Shown piece after piece: positions 1 through 12,058 of a stretch of 64,000 bases of DNA. Position numbers and translations under genes: made by a program. The DNA lies in NCBI GenBank assembly GCA_004123355.1, contig SCHM01000002.1, positions 10,017,569 through 10,081,568 of the forward strand, read 5' to 3'. The DNA is from Amphirosellinia nigrospora (Eukaryota > Ascomycota > Sordariomycetes > Xylariales > Xylariaceae). Below the pieces are notes generated by a model. That model searched no databases. It was not told the DNA's origin and worked only from the letters and a program-made list of their open reading frames with translations. How positions within the stretch are numbered: position 1 is the first letter of the stretch; every line of letters starts with the position of its first letter.

Positions 1-487
1 CCGCAGTTCTCACGCAGGTCACCACCGCAATTAGGGTATGGACCGTTCGTCCCATTGAGACATAGAGCATCAGAGTTTGGGTCAATGGCGCTTTGAAGGC
101 GAGCACCAGCCGTTCCGTCTATGTTATTGTAATCCAGGTGTTTCCACAATGGCAACCCTTATCCCAGAGAGCAGAGAATTTGAAGCCAGATGATCGACAA
201 AACTCAGCACAAAAATACGGGGTACCGGTCATGTTGACAAAATCTCCAGTGTTGTAATTGATAGAGCTTCTCGAGTCGTCCTGATTAATTATGTCGGGGG
301 TCCATTGGAAGGGCTGAAAGGCAAACGGCGCTGAATTTGTCGCTGCACATCCCAAATATTGATAGTTATACTGGGAACCGCATGTTGCACGAGAGTCCTG
401 GTAGTAGAAACCTTGAGCATTTGCCCCTGGACCCAAGGCGACTAATGAGGCGAGGGCCGTAGCCCAAGCCCGCGCCGACAACACCAT
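1..487 (-). CDS. Secreted WSC-domain protein, 5' part (runs off window edge)
   Basis: The start at 487 gives a signal peptide (Ala/Leu-rich, ending near GANAQG, about 25 residues). It is followed by a WSC-type cysteine module: YLGCAATNSAPFAF, then YNTGDF..MT, CAEFCRSSGFKFSAL and KGCHCGNTW. WSC domains bind carbohydrate and occur in fungal wall sensors and secreted wall or lignocellulose-active proteins. The frame meets a stop at about 119, but a one-base shift near 131-136 restores an open frame (LDYNNIDGTAGARLQ, then PNSDALCLNGTNGPYPNCGG) to the window edge, so the stop is probably a sequence error. No membrane helix is visible in the part present. Whether it is a sensor or an enzyme-linked WSC protein depends on sequence outside the window. 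Confidence 0.75.
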
Positions 488-1226
488 ATCGACAAGTTTC
501 CCCTTAGAAACTAGGACGATGAATTGATTGATTTCAGCAAGAGGGAGGTCTGCTGTGGAGTGCAGTAAAGAAAGAACAGGTTGAAGGTAATGAGCGAGAT
601 GGCGAGGGTGATGATGGAGATTGACACCAAAACTCTACTGACAGACTGCGAAATACTTGATATTTGAAGCACGAAGTCTGCTCGCACGTAGGGATATCCC
701 ACCGCGAATATGCTACTCGGCCAATACCCTGATGACCAGGATGAAATGTCTTAAGGTGGAATGCTTCGGGAAATGGCCGAAAAAGTAACGATTTTATTAC
801 CTACTAATGACATTCCCTCGCCTTGTTCTGATCCATTATCAAATAGTATTTATGAGCTGCACGATATTTTGATCCAAATTTGAAGGGGCAGTCCACCTTT
901 GGAATGGGGGCGGGGATTTCATGTTCTACTCAACATCCGTGGCGAGATAGTAGTTCCTGATCAGGGCTGGCGGTCGTTCCTAGTTTTTTCCAAGTATGAT
1001 CTCCCTTGCTAGTGTCGGAGACGTAATGAGTACGTGGAGGACAACCTGTCGAAATGCTGGCCGAGGGACATTGCTATCTCACCAAGTTCCTAGTGCCGAA
1101 ACCATGTCTTAGTACCATCACAGTTTTGACTCGGTAGTTTCATGGTTTTGTTGTAATAGTGTAGTCGAACAAAGCAATCATGTTCTGGACTAATACCTAA
1201 CTCCTGCTGTATGCTCTACATGCCTC
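488..1226. other. Intergenic region, no gene seen
   Basis: This is the stretch between the WSC gene start and the 3' end of the TBC gene. A 63-codon open frame at 511-702 (-) lies in the probable 5' leader of the WSC gene and has no recognisable domain. Nothing else is supported. Confidence 0.5.
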
Positions 1227-4200
1227 TCAACTCTCAAACTCTACGATCCTTTGCGTCGCATCATTGGCCGTGTCCACCTGCCTTTGCTCATTATCGGTGT
1301 CAAGCCGAGACTGGGTAGCACTATGGATTTCTTTTGAGGCCCCAGCGTCCGCGTCCGCACCATCTAATAAGTCCCTATCAGAAGAGCGCACGCTTCTTCT
1401 CTCCGCGTCTCCACTGTAAGCACCTGAGGATTTGATAGGACCTTGAAGATCTTCTTCGTCTTCGTCATCTTCGTCTCTCTGCCCTGGCAACGCATTCTTT
1501 TCTAATTCGCGTTGTGCTTCTTCCATCCGTCGACGTACTTCAGCCGCAACACGGGAGGCATCTGTTACTATGTTGTCAAGCACTCCCCGCAATCCGCGGC
1601 CAGCCCCGGCCAGCCCCGGTTGCGTGCCTGACGGAGACACAATAGCCGGGCGATTGAAATTCAAGCTAGAGAAAGTCGTGAGGGAGGAGGACTGATTGGT
1701 AGCACTAGGCAACCCATCAGCAATATGTAATGAGGTAGGAAAAGAGGATTCGAAGAATTGTTCGAGTAGTTCATCTGCTAGAACTACCATGCGGAATGTA
1801 GGCAATGTAATATGCAAAGGATTAGAGGGGTCCAGTGCAACATTCGCCTTTTCTGACTGGGCTTTTGACACAGTCCTTTTAGTAATATCCTCGACTAGTG
1901 GTTTGCCTATCGCTGGGGGTATGGACCCTAGATCAACCTTCTTCTTGTCTGCGGTATTTGGTTGAGTGGAATTGCCGTTAAAAGCCAAAAGGTCTTCTTC
2001 CTCTTCATCCTCTTCATCATCCCCATCATCGCCAATAGTAAAAGCCCCTCGTCAACTGGTGTATCCTCCTGGGATATAAATGACGTGTCGGGGCTTTCTG
2101 TTCGCGCAACCTCACCCTGGTTTCCGGGGTGATCTGGGTCCGCATATTCAAAGCAACGTCTGATAAATGCGCTGACGCTACCAAGAAACCGTTCATTTAC
2201 GGTGCCACCTATTGGTGGGCTCAACGAAGCGCTGTCTACCTCTGTCATGCCATTGAGCGCCGTAGCTGGATTTGAATTGCTTAGGACCCCTTCAAGCCCA
2301 CGTCTTGAAAGGAAAAGAAGCGCCTCTGACACCCGTAAGATACCCTCACGGTCTACCTTGCCATCCCTATCATCATCGTAGAGCTCGAAAAAGTAGGTGA
2401 TTGTTCCCATGATGTCCCGGCCCCCCTTTATCTGAGCTAACCCAGTAACAACGTTTTGTAACGTAAGGCTCGAGCTATTAGTCACGTCCCATTTACGGAA
2501 TAGCCGTTGCATGAACTCATGATCGGCCGGTTCCGGGCCAGTGCCCCATGGTGATAACGAAATAGGATCAGACCGCCTGAAGCTTCCAAAATAGGGATTG
2601 CGGTCTGATGGATCACGTCGAGGAGAAGCCGGAGGGGCGTCGGAAATAGCCCATTTAGAAACGCCAGCCAAGAACTCACGGAATGCGTCGTAATCCATTA
2701 GACTAGTGCTGGGGCCAAGACCAACTCGTCCCTTTTCAACATGATCACGGTGTTCTGGGAATGCGTCGCTGGCTCTTGTTTTGCCGGCTTTTGCACGACG
2801 AAGTTGCTCTTCTTGGATAATGTGATCGCGTTGTTGCCGCTCGTATAGTACTCCGTAGAACCGGTCATAGAGTGCCCCCAGTTCGCCTGGGCTCAAGAGC
2901 TTACTGTCGGGACCAAGGTTACGGATAGCTGTTCTTTTAGCGAAGTTCTCAATGTTATTGAGAACTGCGTCTTTATTCTTTAGCCGTAGGTCCTGTATAG
3001 TACTATGCGTAATAGCAGAGAATTCTTTGAAGGCAACAACCATAAGTTCCTGAAACCGATTGATTGCGCGTAGTTTGGGGTTTTCGGATTTGGGGTGAGC
3101 AGACTCATCCAGACGCGAGAAGTAAGATTTGAGCACTGATATAAAAGCACCATCATCCGCTGCATCGAGTAATTCTTCGCCATTAATCCGTAGAATAGCC
3201 AAACCGACCTGAAAAAGAACCTTGGGCCCCTCAACAAAAAAGACGTCCAAAACTCGAAAGGCAAATACTAGTGGCATAGAGTTGATATAAAGAGACAGGA
3301 ACCAAGGGAGAGACACGACGGAAAGTTGGACATCACTCTTCACTAGGTGCTCCCATAAAATGGGCATTGTCTTCTCCACTAGTGACTCGAACACTTTTTG
3401 GTCTAGGAGTGTGCCGTACATAGTGGACGAATAATATCCAGGCACTAATCTGTCGCATAATGCTGAGAGCAGGAAAAATGCTTGCGTTTCCGACATGTAG
3501 ATAAGTAAAGCGGCTACCACGATGTTCATCGCTTGGCAATAACCAACGTCAGGGTTGATCCAACTATATGCAGTCAGGACGCAGCGGAGTCGGTTAATGC
3601 CCTCTTCGCTCTGGAACCCGGGGTATTCGGGAAGACTGCGATTTAAGTCCTTCTCAATTTCATCAATAGCTAGAGACTCGCGACCCGAGAATTTGTCAAG
3701 AGTGTCTGTATAGAGTGTGGGGGCTTCAAGTCGAAGATAAAAAGAGCCAGAGGTTAATTCCCACATCTCCCCTCGTAGACGGTTGGGAGACCAACTCTAA
3801 TTAATTTGTGAAAGGTAGGTTGACGGATAAGCGTTGCATTGCGGCCATTATCACGTAAATACTCGGCCCATAACCTCATCTTTGCACGGTCTCTGAGTTT
3901 CTTTGGGTCACCCGGGTATTTGAAGATCACACCTAGGCCAGCGTCAGGAGACGCAGCATTCTTCTTTTCTTCAGGCCGCAGCAGGTACTCTGAGTAGCAC
4001 TCAGCCACAACCTTTTTCAGCCTGCCGACGCTACCAACTGCCCCTCTCAAGCCTTTCTTGAGGCCATCGCAAAATCTCTCACAAGCAGGACGGCTTCCCG
4101 CAAGTTGTATTGTGATTCTTTGTTCCCGAAAGTCCTTCCGATCTCTCAGGGCCTCCTTGTCTTTGGCTTGCTCTTGGGTAATCCCGTTCCAGGTGGTGAT

Positions 4201-4705
4201 GGCAAGAGAGAACTAAGCGGCATGATGGGTTAGCTACTCAGATCTACCACTGGAGCATGCTCGTTCTCACCTGAAAGTTCTGACTATTCAAGCGCTCAAC
4301 ACGTCGTATAGCGCAGAGAGGAAAGGTGAAGCCATTACCGCTCGGCCCAGCGCCATGGGTCTGGCCGGTGAAGGCGGAAGAGGTAGAGGTGCTCGCGGTC
4401 TGGGCGAAGCTCGTAGGGGTGGTGGAGAAGCAGAGATAGGACTCGGAGAGATGCAGCCTTCCGGCATAGTGCCAGCCTCGGTCGTGGTCCTTGCCACCAT
4501 GGGTAACGTTCGAGGGGGGAATGGTGAGCTCGGCGGGGATCTCGAAAAGCGGCGTCTGGGAGCCGGGCAGACGGAACTGGCTCTGGAAGAGGGAGGCCTT
4601 GGAGGGGTTCCGATCCGAGTTGGTCAGGTTCAAGCCTTGCATAGGATCAATCAGTTGCTGGGCAGCCGATTGGGCCTTCTGGACAAAGCTGGAGATGTTG
4701 AACAT
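1227..4705 (-). CDS. Rab GTPase-activating protein, GRAM + TBC (Gyp2/Mdr1-like)
   Basis: The start at 4705 (MFNISSFVQKAQ) is preferred over an in-frame ATG 21 bases upstream because it opens the conserved region. Exon 1 is 4705-4271, the intron is 4270-4213 (GTGAGA..CTTAG with GCTAAC), and exon 2 runs to 1227. The N-terminal ~200 residues look GRAM-like (WHYAGRLHLSESYLCFST, then FSLAITTWNG). The TBC domain follows from about residue 290 and carries both catalytic fingers: IEKDLNR (arginine finger) and YCQAMN (glutamine finger). An EF-hand-like segment (YDDDRDGKVDREG) and a low-complexity acidic tail come next. TBC proteins accelerate GTP hydrolysis by Rab GTPases in vesicle traffic. Single-base losses near 3785 (CCAACC for CCAAACC, restoring LPNRLRGEMWEL) and near 2038 (restoring LLTIGDDGDDEE) break the frame. 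Both look like homopolymer errors. Confidence 0.93.
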
Positions 4706-7412
4706 GATTGCCGCAGGCCGATACACTCGAGCCCGTCGTCGACAATATTGGGGGGCTGCAGGGCTAATTCATAGCGGACGAAGATTGTGAGCAGCTGCAC
4801 AGCAACGAGCCTGTCGTTCGATAACGAGCGATAAAGGGTGGGATGGAGGAGTGCATGTGCCAGGCGTCGACGGGTCAGATGTCAGATGCGGGATGCAAGA
4901 TCTGATGGTGGTCTGTGATGCACGGTCGGAGGTTGTGTCATACGTGACCCGAGACGGAGGCGGAGACGGAGACGGAGATGGAGATGGAGATGGGAGGGTG
5001 TCTTGTCGTCGTTTCGATTGCTCTCAGGTGCAGGCAAGTAGCAGCAGGCAGGGAGGGTGCATCTCAGACTTGCTTGATACCAGAAGCAGCCGCGAGCGAT
5101 GCCAAGGGCAAGGATAGACCGTGGGCCGTGGTGGGTATACGCATAGCGGCACATCAGCAGGTACCTACCCAAAACACCACACTTTTACCCCGAGCCTCTT
5201 AAAAGACAACACTTATTACTCAAGTGTTACATATCATAGAAGTATATTTCAATTCATTTCTCCTATTGTATTTCACTGTTTCATTCGACTGCAAAGTAGT
5301 AGCATTTAAGAGGCCACCAAGAGGTACCTGAGGGACTAGCGTTCCCCAAAGAATATCCGCCCCAGGTACAATTAGACCACTGTACACTGGTACATGGCTC
5401 AGCCCTAGAGCCTGAGAATGGTTTGGTAATTATAAGTAATTTGTCTGTCTGGAATGTGGCTGAAGTTGACTCCTATCTATAGCATCGTATGCTTCTTTAC
5501 GTACCATAACACATCCCTTTAACGCCAGAGAAGCCGACATAAGCGTCTAGGTAGTTCTAATGCTAGAACGAGAAACCAAAGAAGAGTTTACATAACGTAA
5601 GAGTGAAGGACCCATCTCATAATCAGAGATGGAAGCTTTATCAGTGGTATGCGTGAATTGGGGAAATACCCTTCTGTTTGTGATAGCTGCGTTGGTTACC
5701 CATCGGCCACTTTTCGCCCAACTCGTGCGTGTAAGCCAGTAGAAGGTGTTTATAATAACGAAACCATACATGTCCAAGACAGCCAACGCCGATGGTTCGG
5801 CAGAAGAAATATAATGAATAAATTCTCGACGATTCTTATATCAATAGCAAGGCCTATTATTCAGACCCAGAACCAGGCATAGCGGCCGGCAAATACAACA
5901 TAACAGTTATCCTACAAGTTCATAGCGAAAAATCATGCTAGCTACTCCTGCTACTCGAGCGGCCGGATGGAGTGAAATAAAGGGCCTTGGTAAGTGAGCG
6001 GTAGAAGTAGTAATAGCGAAAACGAAACCCCTAGCAAGAAGCTACGTAGGCCATCGGGTTAATTAGACATAGAGGCTTATAAGTAGTATGATTCTCCTCG
6101 GTGTAGGCAAGCGTGCTAACTAGGTGCTGATCGATGGTAAATGGCTTACGCTAAGAGCCAACGTTAGTAAGTGAGGCCTCGAGTAAGTGCCGAGTGAAAA
6201 CGAACAAGGTAGAGCATTCGTTGCGTTCCATTCGGCTACAATGGGAAAACGCGATGAAGTAGGCCCTGGCAGAACGGTGGTCTATACGATATAGGAGCAC
6301 AGCAACTCGGAAATTTGCAAAAGACGAGATGAGAGTAAACACACGAGGGTGAACACATGACGGCAATGTGTGTGTGCCTCAAGGTAGATGGAAAATACTC
6401 CATTACTTCTACGTCCTCAAGTTTCACAAACCGAGGATGCTTACATCCTTAATGGTTAATAGACTAACTAGTACCTATTAGTCGATCGGGAGGTATTAGT
6501 AGACACAACAACCCAGTTCCCACGTTTTTACCAGAAGAGGCTCTACTGTGAGATGACAACAACTCAACAGCACAAATGGACTGGAAATTGGGGCAGGATT
6601 TGAGGGCCCCACGCAGTCGCCCCCACCTTTCTCCAGTTTCCAGCTTCCAGGTCCAAGTCGCAGTCAGCAATTCCCTATTTAGCTTACAGTACGTCATTGT
6701 ATATCCTTTACTGCATGTGTCTACCGGCCATTTCATCTACCCGATCTTGGAATAGCTGACACAAAAGCTCTTGGTGTATGCTACATGTCTTTGTGCTAGG
6801 CCGGCCTTCGACCTTGATATTGATTACCAGGTATAAAGCCCCAAGCAGGTACCTATGAGGGTTGCATCGCGACGTAAATCTTACATACAGGACACCACGC
6901 TTATCACGATTCTTGCTGTCGCTTCTCGAGTAGGTGCTCAGCACAATCCTGCATATCAAATACCTCCTCTTATCCATAGCGGCTGACACGATACTAGGTC
7001 ACGTACTTACACGCCTACTAAGTAGGTACTACACCTGTCTAAGCACTTTCAGGAAATTGCCGCCGCCGGCTCAGCTGCCAGTGCTCAATTGTCATTGTCA
7101 TGCTGCGCCAGTAATAATACTACTATAAGGCAGTCTAGTGTGCCAGCCTACATAGTCGGCCTAGTGTGAAATCATCTTGGGTGGGCTCGATTGCTTGCAT
7201 GTGGATCTAACACACCCTTGACACCCTGACATCCATTTGATCAGCCTCCTCCTCTTATTATTAGCTACATGCCTCCTCCTTATTACCAAGCCTCCCTACA
7301 GCGACCGGTCATCGATGCATTGCCATTGCGCTTCTCTCCGGCCTCCCAATGCTGACCCTCCCACAGCATAGGGCCAACCCGAGTCGACCACATACCTGCG
7401 AGGCACCGTTTT
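4706..7412. other. Long intergenic region, no gene seen
   Basis: Short open frames occur on both strands, but none shows a domain, intron structure or codon pattern of a gene. It holds the 5' leader and promoter of the TBC gene, an imperfect GGAGAC/GGAGAT repeat near 4956-4994, and several copies of the AGGTACCT motif (about 5158, 5322 and 6846). A pyrimidine-rich stretch precedes the kinase start near 7240-7290. Confidence 0.5.
4956..4994. repeat. GGAGAC/GGAGAT minisatellite
   Basis: About six tandem units of the hexamer GGAGAY, degenerate at the first unit, lie 250 bases upstream of the TBC gene start. Confidence 0.7.
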
Positions 7413-8943
7413 ATGATTATGGCCGCAACAGTGGCCTCGAATCCGGGCCCAGTGCCAGGAGGAGTGCAAGACCCCAACTTGGTCCCCATCACCGCCGCCA
7501 CGGACAACGCCGGCGGGGCTTCGCAGCAAGATGCTCACGGTAACGAGGATGCGGGGCCCAAGGTACCACCGCAGCATCAGCAAGTGAAATTGAGCGACTT
7601 TGCTCTTGTCCGAACCCTCGGTACCGGTATGTCCGTTATTCTAGTCACGTCTTCTCTTCTCACGTTCTTTTCGTCTGTTATCTATCATGCAACGTAGGCC
7701 GGGCCCGCCTTGCGCGTGCGCGCTGGTGTTGTGGAGACAGTAACCCACGTCACTGACACGGAGACGGCGTTCGTGGCGTCCATTAGGAACCTTTGCTCGA
7801 GTCTGTCTTGTCCGTCCAGCTGTCGGGAGCGATGAAAATAAGGAGCAAGTGTTTGCGCTCAAGATCCTGCGAAAAACCGAGGTCATTAAGCTTAAGCAAA
7901 TCGACCACGTCAGAGATGAGCGCCGGATTCTTGGCGATGTCGCTGGCCACCCCTTCATCACGACGCTGATCACTACCTTTTCCGATTACGATTCCCTCTA
8001 CATGCTCCTCGACTATATACCAGGTGGTGAACTATTCAGTTATTTAAGAAGACACCGCCGGTTTCCAGAGGAGTGGGCGCAGTTCTACGCGGCTGAAATT
8101 GTTTTGGTGCTCGAGTTTTTACACGAACACCAAGGTGGTGTAGCATATAGAGACCTCAAGCCCGAAAATCTATTGTTGGATGGGCAAGGTCATGTCAAGC
8201 TTGTGGATTTCGGTTTCGCCAAGAGGTTAGGAAGTAAAGGCGATAGACCAGTCGAAACCTACACTCTGTGCGGTACTCCTGAATATCTTGCGCCGAGGTG
8301 ATCCAAAACAAAGGCCATACCACAGCAGTTGACTGGTGGGCATTGGGGATTCTAATAGTATGTATTCCCGTGTCATTTTCTTGTTAATACGGCAGCTTCA
8401 ACAGCGCAATGGTCCATGCTTCATGTGGCGAAGTCTTGTATACTTATGGAATGGTTGCAGCTCACCCTAAAGCGGCGTTAGCTAACTTGAAATGTTGTAG
8501 TACGAATTTCTTACGGGATACCCTCCATTCTGGCATCAGAACCCGATCGAAATTTATAAACAGCAGGTCTCCTCCTCATCCATCGTTCAGTAGCTCCCTC
8601 ATTAATATTATTTAGAATCATTGAGAAGCCGGTTCTTTTTCCTCAGGAGCCGCCCATCTCTCCAAATGCGCAGCACATCATCCGGTCTTTCTGCACAGTA
8701 GATCGCTCAAGACGACTAGGAAACATCAGTGGTGGTTCCCAGCAGGTGAAATCACATCCATTCTTCAATGGAATCGACTGGCAGGCTCTCTATCGCCGCC
8801 AGATTCGCCCACCCATTCAACCTAACGTACGGCACCCCGCCGACGCGCAATGCTTTGATGTATATCCGGAGGACGATGGCAAAAGAGACCCATATACCGA
8901 GTCCATGGTTCGTCAGTTCGACCACTTGTTTGATAACTTTTAA
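7413..8943 (+). CDS. PKA-type AGC serine/threonine kinase catalytic subunit
   Basis: Introns: 7627-7786 (GTATGT..ATTAG), 8358-8500 (GTATGT..GTAG with GCTAAC) and 8567-8615. The product has a ~65-residue Gly/Pro/Gln-rich N-terminus, then the kinase domain: glycine loop LGTGTFARV, ATP lysine in FALKILRK, catalytic loop [11 protein letters not shown], metal-binding DFGFA, activation-loop [14 protein letters not shown], and [22 protein letters not shown]-terminal AGC tail ends in FDHLFDNF. The DFG+TLCGTPEY combination places it in the cAMP-dependent kinase group; the Ala-Tyr before RDLKPEN and divergent N-lobe suggest the second (C2-like) fungal PKA catalytic subunit rather than the main one, which is inference. 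A single missing G at about 8295 breaks LAPE. The exon joined at 8616 is one base out of phase (possible further indel), after which [13 protein letters not shown] reads cleanly. Confidence 0.92.
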
Positions 8944-10007
8944 ACCCCACGATGGGACGAATTTACGCCTAGGCCAACCGCAGAAGTTCATGGTCCTCGA
9001 GGGGCGCTCGAAGCGTCTTGCGACATACCATGGTGAGCCGATCGGCGGGCTCTTTCATGATAACGTTTTCATTTCAACGCCGTGCACAGTGGTCGGGAGT
9101 CATTGGGTTGGTAAGCGTGATACCCCTTTCCGAGCTTCTCGGATCGTAATCTAAGAGTGAATAGTATAAGTTCATTCTCACATGGGCTTAGCAGTGTATT
9201 ATAGATATCTGGCCGCTTTAGCGATTTGGATTTGATGGCCACCCATAATTTGTGTTGCCAATTCTACTTGTGAAGAGAAGAGGTTACCTCAAATCGGGGT
9301 CAGGTCTAATGTGTGAAAATATCACCTGTGTAGTAATTAGGCAAATCTTGTCAATATAGCTGTGGTGACTTTTGAGTCGATGACCATTTTATATAACAGA
9401 AGTGCTAGATTCCACCTGGTAGAGACTTGAATATTATTAGTGTCAGATTTATGATGGCAAACCGGGAACATAAGTCAATCTTTCGTTTCTAAATTTTCGA
9501 GCCAAAGAGTAAAACCTCGCAAAATTTGAGGTTTACAAGAAACTATACCGACTAGTGCATACAAGAACCACTACAGCCTCATAGCCACTCACTTTTCCTT
9601 TATTTAAAGCGCATGCGAGAGGATATTGTAATTAATGATTATCTCAGTGTGCGCCCAAATTAATCCGCTCTACGAGAATGCAAAATATTTCCATTCCATC
9701 CAACCCATAATATGCATAGAAAATCAGTAATCATATACAACAAGCCTTTTCAGCACTTACATAAAACATCGACGACAATCATGTGTGCCTCTCATCATCC
9801 TTCCAGGCACAGCAGATACCTCCAAGCTGATATACACTATACGCCATCGCCGCGCATGCAAAAGCACACCCCTAATGCGCTACTATGGTATGAACATGAT
9901 AAGCATCACAACGCACGTATTCCTTTCGTTTGCTAAACATGAGACCGACGCAGCAGGGTCCCAAGCAGTATTCAGACCCGGTTACTGGAAAATTATCATG
10001 CATCCAC
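8944..10007. other. Intergenic region, no gene seen
   Basis: Downstream of the kinase and upstream of tRNA-Ala. AT-rich, with only short unrelated open frames. No domain or repeat recognised. Confidence 0.5.
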
Positions 10008-10077
10008 GGGCTTGTGGTTTAGTGGTATAATACTCCCTTAGCATGGGAGTGGTCCGGGTTCGATTCCCCGCGAGTCC
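10008..10077 (+). tRNA. tRNA-Ala, anticodon AGC
   Basis: The acceptor GGGCTTG pairs with CGAGTCC (two G-T wobbles). The A box reads TGGTTTAGTGGT. The anticodon stem CTCCC/GGGAG encloses the loop TTAGCAT, so the anticodon is AGC. The T arm is CCGGG-TTCGATT-CCCCG with one C:C mismatch. It has no intron. A run of seven T at 10113-10119 could terminate Pol III. Confidence 0.9.
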
Positions 10078-10083
10078 ATCATC

Positions 10084-10107
10084 GGAGGTTCAATTCCTCC
10101 TGTATCA
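10084..10107 (+). other. Orphan tRNA T-arm and 3' acceptor strand
   Basis: GGAGGTTCAATTCCTCC is a perfect five-pair T stem with a seven-base TTCAATT loop, followed by TGTATCA and, after ACTAA, T7. It starts six bases after tRNA-Ala ends and has no matching 5' half (no D arm or anticodon arm between). It looks like the 3' end of a second tRNA, and it also matches a Pol III B box. Transcription of tRNA-Ala would run through it to the T run. Confidence 0.6.
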
Positions 10108-10978
10108 ACTAATTTTTTTGGTGATATTTAAGATTGCCGTATCTTTTTTGATGGTAGTCTATCAAGCGTTGCTCTAGCCCTAAGGGTAATGCTTGTTCCA
10201 GACTAGACTGCCTGACTAACCTAGCTACTTTTCTTAGCTTATCTGGGACTAGTACACCGGCAATACTAGTGTTTATGTAATAAGTCAGTTCATCGCCCCA
10301 ATATTCTCGAAATGCTTTATATGAACCAAGAGCAACTTTCGTGGCTTCCAAGGTCTAGTATCTAGTAGATTAGGTAGTGAAATATTTTGCCCTCCTTCAA
10401 ACCGAGTTATCAAAATGTCAGAACAAACAAGAAAATCCACATTGCGATTAGCTACAAAGGCTAGAGTTACCAAACACAAGCTTAGGACGCGTCTCCTCAA
10501 CGAGGATAATTTCCCTATTCTCACACAGGAGCTCCAAAAGAACCCCGATACTCAAACTTTCACTAAAGACTTGACTGATAACAGCTATCTTCCTCCTCCA
10601 CCACCCACTAGTGTTGATGAATCACAAGCTTCTCGATAAGTCTCACCTATCCATATGCCTGAAGATCTCGAAAGTATTTCACCATTCGGGCTTGAAGTAG
10701 TCGAACCGTCGTCCGACAAACCTAGCTCCTCGCTACTGTATAATGTGAAGGTACTACCTCACATCTTGTATTTTAATTACAATCAAGTTTTCCACCAACC
10801 AGCCTAATGTAATAAGCGTACACCCAAGCAAGTCTTTGCTGATATTCACAGTTCATAAGGTTTAAAGTTAGCATGTTGGATAGGCAGCCGATTCAATGTT
10901 AGAAACTAAAGTCTACGCATCATGATAAAGCATCTTAGGCGAATACAAGTACCTAGTTGCTTATGTAATCACAATTCC

Positions 10979-11067
10979 GGTCTGGTGGTCTAGTGGTATG
11001 ATTCTCGCTTAGGGTTCACCCTATGCTATATTTGCGAGAGGTCCCGGGTTCAATCCCCGGCCAGACC
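10979..11067 (+). tRNA. tRNA-Pro, anticodon AGG, with 18-nt intron
   Basis: The acceptor GGTCTGG pairs with CCAGACC. The A box is TGGTCTAGTGGT, the anticodon stem CTCGC/GCGAG and the T arm CCGGG-TTCAATC-CCCGG. The anticodon AGG lies at 11011-11013. An intron at 11015-11032, after position 37, contains ACCCT, which can pair with the anticodon region AGGGT as in typical eukaryotic tRNA introns. T5 follows at once (about 11069-11073). Confidence 0.93.
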
Positions 11068-12058
11068 CTTTTTGCTTCATTCTAAACTTTTTTCTCTTTT
11101 ATTTTATGTATTATCCCCAATGGAGGGTGCCTCATGTATCCTTTGTAGTTGTAGGACGTGGACGAACAGGCGTGAAGGTTTGGTTGTGAGATATTACAAG
11201 AAGAGTGCTTACTTAACTACCATTTCCTACTACCTAATAGTTGTAGCTTTTACGATATTTGGCTGCGCGGTCTTACTATTCTCAATTCGAGTAGTGAGTA
11301 GATTCCTTGCCTCAGCTTTGTTAATATAGCAATTTGCTGCGGAAGACACTCGGCAATGCTGCAGGCTATGAAGAGACGCCATAAGCAAGCGCATCATGAA
11401 CCCCCTTTTGGGCTAGCTTGATAGGCTGCTATTTGCAACCTTGTCAGCTTAGCCAATTAACAGCCAATCAGGTTGCCTGCCATTGTACGGTAAACAGTTA
11501 AGATCGCAGTGTACCTGCACTAGGGCGGCTCCGACATATATACACTAAGAAAGCTCTACACTAGTAGATATTTCCGCTGGCGGGTTATTACAGTTAGGTA
11601 CCCCGACAGAGATGGCCCATTGAATAGCCGAAGCCCGAACAGCGAAGCGCAGTACAGTGAGTTGAGTTGGATTTAAGTAGGGATCCTCAGAAATCCTCCC
11701 GGGTAATGCGCCGCCTCATCCTTCCAGATGGCCAGGATGCTATCATACGCCAAGCCCTTTCCGAGTCGCATCTGGGTCGTATGTGGCTGTACAATAGCAG
11801 CACCTTTCCCCCTTTAGCTGACTCTGGACTAAATTTGCGCACTCTTGGCAGCGTGACTGACGTATGGCGCGTTCACAGTATGTGTGTTCCTAGCCGCAAT
11901 TCGTCTCACGGTACTCTTTTCCCCTCTAGGATTGTTTAATCGACGAATCTAGTTGCCTTGCTTCTGGAGGCTTTCTACCCAACTCTCATGTGCGTTGAAT
12001 TTTGCCCCGCGACTTGCAACACTCTTGTCTCTATCGGTTGGCCTCCACGCAGTCTCCG
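11068..12058. other. Intergenic region, no gene seen
   Basis: Between tRNA-Pro and the broken four-helix gene. Open frames at 11072-11329 and 11667-11939 show no domain and are not called. Confidence 0.45.

Noticed and set aside
511-702. 63-codon minus frame with a hydrophobic stretch upstream of the WSC gene
   Set aside because: Lies in the likely 5' leader of the WSC gene; no family match recognised.
4355-4774. 139- and 99-codon plus-strand frames over the TBC gene start
   Set aside because: Antisense shadows of exon 1 of the Rab-GAP, whose GRAM-like sequence is on the minus strand.
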